From JANQGH01 sp039177555 (lineage in GTDB: Bacteria; Pseudomonadota; Alphaproteobacteria; DSM-16000; Inquilinaceae): DNA of 15,050 nucleotides. The stretch's first letter is position 1, and the number at the start of each line of letters is the position of its first letter. A program made the translations under genes and the position numbers. Under the pieces are notes generated by a model. It did not search any database and was not told the DNA's origin. It saw only the letters and a list, made by a program, of their open reading frames with translations. Below are positions 12,902-15,050 of the stretch, in pieces. The stretch is from NCBI GenBank assembly GCA_039177555.1, contig JBCDFV010000071.1, positions 1 through 15,050 on the forward strand. The letters are read 5' to 3'.

Positions 12902-15050
12902 ACCTTGCCGAGCGCCCGCAGGATGCGTTGAGGCGTCATCGGGTGGGTGGTGAGCGGCTTGGCGCCGAGCGGTTTCAGCGCATCGTTGATGGCGTTCATC
13001 ACCGCCGCCGGCGCCCCGGCCGTGCCCGCCTCGCCCGCCCCCTTGGCCCCCAGTGCCGAGGTCGAGGTGGGGGTTTCGATGTGGGCGACGGTGATGTCCG
13101 GCATTTCCGCCGCCATCGGCACCAGATAGTCGGCCATGTTGGCGTTCAGCATCTGGCCGTCTTCGGAGTAGAGGCATTCCTCGAACAGGGCGCCACCGAT
13201 GCCCTGCACGACGCCGCCGCGAATCTGCTCGTCGACCAATTGCGGGTTGATGACCCGACCGCAATCCTCGACCACCCAATGATCGAGAAGGCGGACGAAG
13301 CCGGTGTCGGGATCGACCTCCAGATAGGAGGCCTGGCAGCCATTGGTGAAGACGAACGGATAGTCGGTGACCCGGAAGTGGCGGGTCGCGACGAGTTCCG
13401 GCTGTAGGTCACTCGGCAGTTCGGTGCCCCGGTAATAGACCATCTTGGCCAGCTCGCTGAGCGCGATGCGTTCCGCACCGGTGGCGTCGACGACCGTGCC
13501 GTCGGCGATGTCCAAACCCTCGGCCGAGGACTGCAAGATCGCGGCGGCCGTGGCCAGGACGTTGTCCCGCAAGGCCCTTCCCGCCTGATAAACCGCTTCG
13601 CCGCCGATGCCGGCGCCCCGCGAGCCCCAGGTGCCGCCGCCATACGGCACCGCGCCCGTGTCGCCGGTGGTCACGCGCACCTGGTCGAGCGAGACGCCAA
13701 AGGCGGTGGCCGCGACCTGGGCCATCACCGTGTCCGTGCCCTGCCCCTGCTCCGTCACGCTGGTGGCGACATGGATCGCACCCGAGGGGTCGAGCCGCAC
13801 CGTCGCCCCGTCTTGCGCCGCGATCGGCGCGCCGCCGATGCCGTAGAACATCGGGCTGGGGTTGGTCAATTCGATGAACTGCGCGATGCCGATGCCGCGA
13901 TACACGCCCTTGGCCCGCAGCTCCGCTTGCTCTTGGCGCAGGCTTTTGAGATCGATCAGTTCGACGAGCCGTTCCAGCGCGGCCTCATGGGACAGGTCGG
14001 CAAATTTCAGGCCAGAGGCCGAGCTACACGGATAGCCGTCATCCGGAATGACGTTGCGGCGCCGGATCTCCACCGAATCCAGTCCGACAGCGTCGGCCGC
14101 CTTCTCGATCAGGCCCTCGGCCACGGCGCAGGCGATCGGGTGGCCGACGGCGCGGTATTGCGACATCATGCATTTGTTCTGAAACACGACCTCGCCGTGC
14201 GCGCGGTAGTTCTCGATCCGGTAGGGGCCGCCGGTGAGGTTCAGCACCTGGTTGGCCTCGATCGCCGAGGTGCGCGGATAGGCGCTGAACGGCCCGACAC
14301 CGGTCCGGTCGTCGATGTCCAGCCCCGCGATTGTGCCGTCCTTCGTGACCGCCATGCGGCCGTGCACGCGATGGTCGCGGGCGTGAATGTCGCTGACAAA
14401 GCTTTCCAGCCGATCGGCGATGTATTTCACCGGCCGCCGCAGTGCCTTGGCGGCCAGCACGGTGGCCATGTCGTCGCCATAGGTGTGGATCTTGATGCCG
14501 AAGGACCCGCCGACATCCTGAGAAATCACGCGGATGTTGGCCTCCGGAACGCCGACATGGCGGGCGAAAACCGCCTGCATCATGTGCGGCGCCTGGCCGG
14601 AGTAATAGACGGTGAGCTGGTCGGAGGCCGGGTCGTAGTCGGCCACGGTCGCGCGCGCCTCCAACGTCACGCCCGTGTGGCGGCCAAAATGGAACGTCTC
14701 CTCAACCACGGTTACATCCGGATCGGCAAAGGCGCCATCCACGTCGCCGGCATCGACGGTGCGCGACCACGCAAGGTTGCTGTCGAAATCGGGATGGACC
14801 AGCGGCGTTTGGGGATCGAGCGCGGATTCGGCGTCGGCGACCACAGCCAGCTCATCGTAATCGACGTCGATCAGTTCGCAGGCATCCTCGGCCACGGCCC
14901 GGCTGGTCGCCACGACCATCGCCACCGGCTCGCCCTGCCAGCGCACCGCATCGACCGCCAGCGGGTATTGCGGAGGTGAGCGCAGACCGGCCAAATGCTT
15001 CAGCGTGCCGACCCAGGGGTCACACAGCGCACGCATGCGATCGCCGTCAT
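12898..15050 (-). CDS. Molybdenum hydroxylase large subunit (xanthine dehydrogenase / CoxL-like family), 5' end outside the window
   Basis: This is the molybdopterin-binding subunit of a xanthine oxidase-family hydroxylase, which adds water-derived oxygen to aldehydes or N-heterocycles. The frame stays open to the right edge. Upstream of the Met at 15036 it already reads DGDR, and the usual N-terminal 70-100 residues are missing, so the gene begins beyond the window. Numbered from that Met: LRSPPQYPLAVDAVRWQGEPV (18-38), QDVGGSFG (173-180), QYRAVGHP (293-300), TEQGQGTDT (428-436) and the catalytic glutamate E669 in GAKGAGEAGT. The active-site loop of true CO dehydrogenase (AYxCSFR) is absent, which excludes that function. 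No FAD or 2Fe-2S subunit gene is seen; they may lie upstream. It converges on the cupin gene and may belong to the same pathway. Confidence 0.92.
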   Translation of the reverse strand, partial: DGDRMRALCDPWVGTLKHLAGLRSPPQYPLAVDAVRWQGEPVAMVVATSRAVAEDACELIDVDYDELAVVADAESALDPQTPLVHPDFDSNLAWSRTVDAGDVDGAFADPDVTVVEETFHFGRHTGVTLEARATVADYDPASDQLTVYYSGQAPHMMQAVFARHVGVPEANIRVISQDVGGSFGIKIHTYGDDMATVLAAKALRRPVKYIADRLESFVSDIHARDHRVHGRMAVTKDGTIAGLDIDDRTGVGPFSAYPRTSAIEANQVLNLTGGPYRIENYRAHGEVVFQNKCMMSQYRAVGHPIACAVAEGLIEKAADAVGLDSVEIRRRNVIPDDGYPCSSASGLKFADLSHEAALERLVELIDLKSLRQEQAELRAKGVYRGIGIAQFIELTNPSPMFYGIGGAPIAAQDGATVRLDPSGAIHVATSVTEQGQGTDTVMAQVAATAFGVSLDQVRVTTGDTGAVPYGGGTWGSRGAGIGGEAVYQAGRALRDNVLATAAAILQSSAEGLDIADGTVVDATGAERIALSELAKMVYYRGTELPSDLQPELVATRHFRVTDYPFVFTNGCQASYLEVDPDTGFVRLLDHWVVEDCGRVINPQLVDEQIRGGVVQGIGGALFEECLYSEDGQMLNANMADYLVPMAAEMPDITVAHIETPTSTSALGAKGAGEAGTAGAPAAVMNAINDALKPLGAKPLTTHPMTPQRILRALGKV

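Noticed and set aside
12047..13279. Long minus-strand open frame across the FMN adenylyltransferase end, the cupin and the molybdenum hydroxylase end
   Set aside because: It overlaps three convincing genes in other frames; the composition is typical of an antisense shadow.
13771..14979. 402-codon plus-strand open frame opposite the molybdenum hydroxylase
   Set aside because: Antisense shadow of a gene with intact family motifs.

Overview
The window is G+C-rich and gene-dense, with G/C-ending codons throughout, strong purine-rich ribosome binding sites and a TRAP-type solute uptake system. This fits an alphaproteobacterium, perhaps a marine or soil Rhodospirillales-like organism; that placement is inference from style and gene content only. 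I see no tRNA, rRNA, CRISPR array, insertion sequence or phage gene. No stretch longer than 300 bases lacks a gene.

Layout: (1) At the left edge are the first ten codons of an unidentified minus-strand gene. (2) A minus-strand TRAP permease pair (dctQ then dctM) fills 162-2045. (3) A glutathione S-transferase gene diverges from it at 2203-2823. (4) A plus-strand operon (2991-7677) carries the TRAP solute-binding protein, a luciferase-like flavin monooxygenase, an alpha/beta hydrolase, a NodB-fold (CE4-like) hydrolase and a TetR regulator. (5) A second plus-strand operon (7760-11168) carries a VOC metalloprotein, the oxygenase and reductase of a two-component flavin monooxygenase, an OsmC-like protein and a second, paralogous TetR regulator. 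(6) A third short operon (11246-12901) holds a RibF-like FMN adenylyltransferase lacking a recognisable riboflavin kinase signature, and a cupin. (7) A minus-strand molybdenum hydroxylase large subunit runs in from the right edge and ends tail to tail with the cupin, sharing four bases.

The most striking signal is not a gene. A 14-base inverted-repeat element, TTA(T/G)C(A/G)-N2-TGATAA, occurs in four promoter regions: between dctQ and the GST gene (2139-2152), before dctP (2862-2875), before the VOC gene (7730-7743) and before the FMN adenylyltransferase gene (11195-11208). Two sites have the symmetric left arm TTATCA and two have TTAGCG. The two TetR proteins have almost identical recognition helices, and each closes one of the operons preceded by a site. 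I infer that uptake, catabolism and flavin supply form one regulon under two sister repressors.

Taken together this looks like an undescribed catabolic locus for an organic compound taken up by TRAP. Two flavin monooxygenase systems and a dedicated FAD-forming enzyme oxidise it. A NodB-fold hydrolase (related to allantoinase and cyclic imidase rather than sugar deacetylases), an alpha/beta hydrolase, a VOC protein and possibly a molybdenum hydroxylase process it further. GST and OsmC may handle reactive products. The substrate is unknown. The solute-binding protein lacks the usual carboxylate-binding arginine motif, which argues against a simple C4-dicarboxylate.
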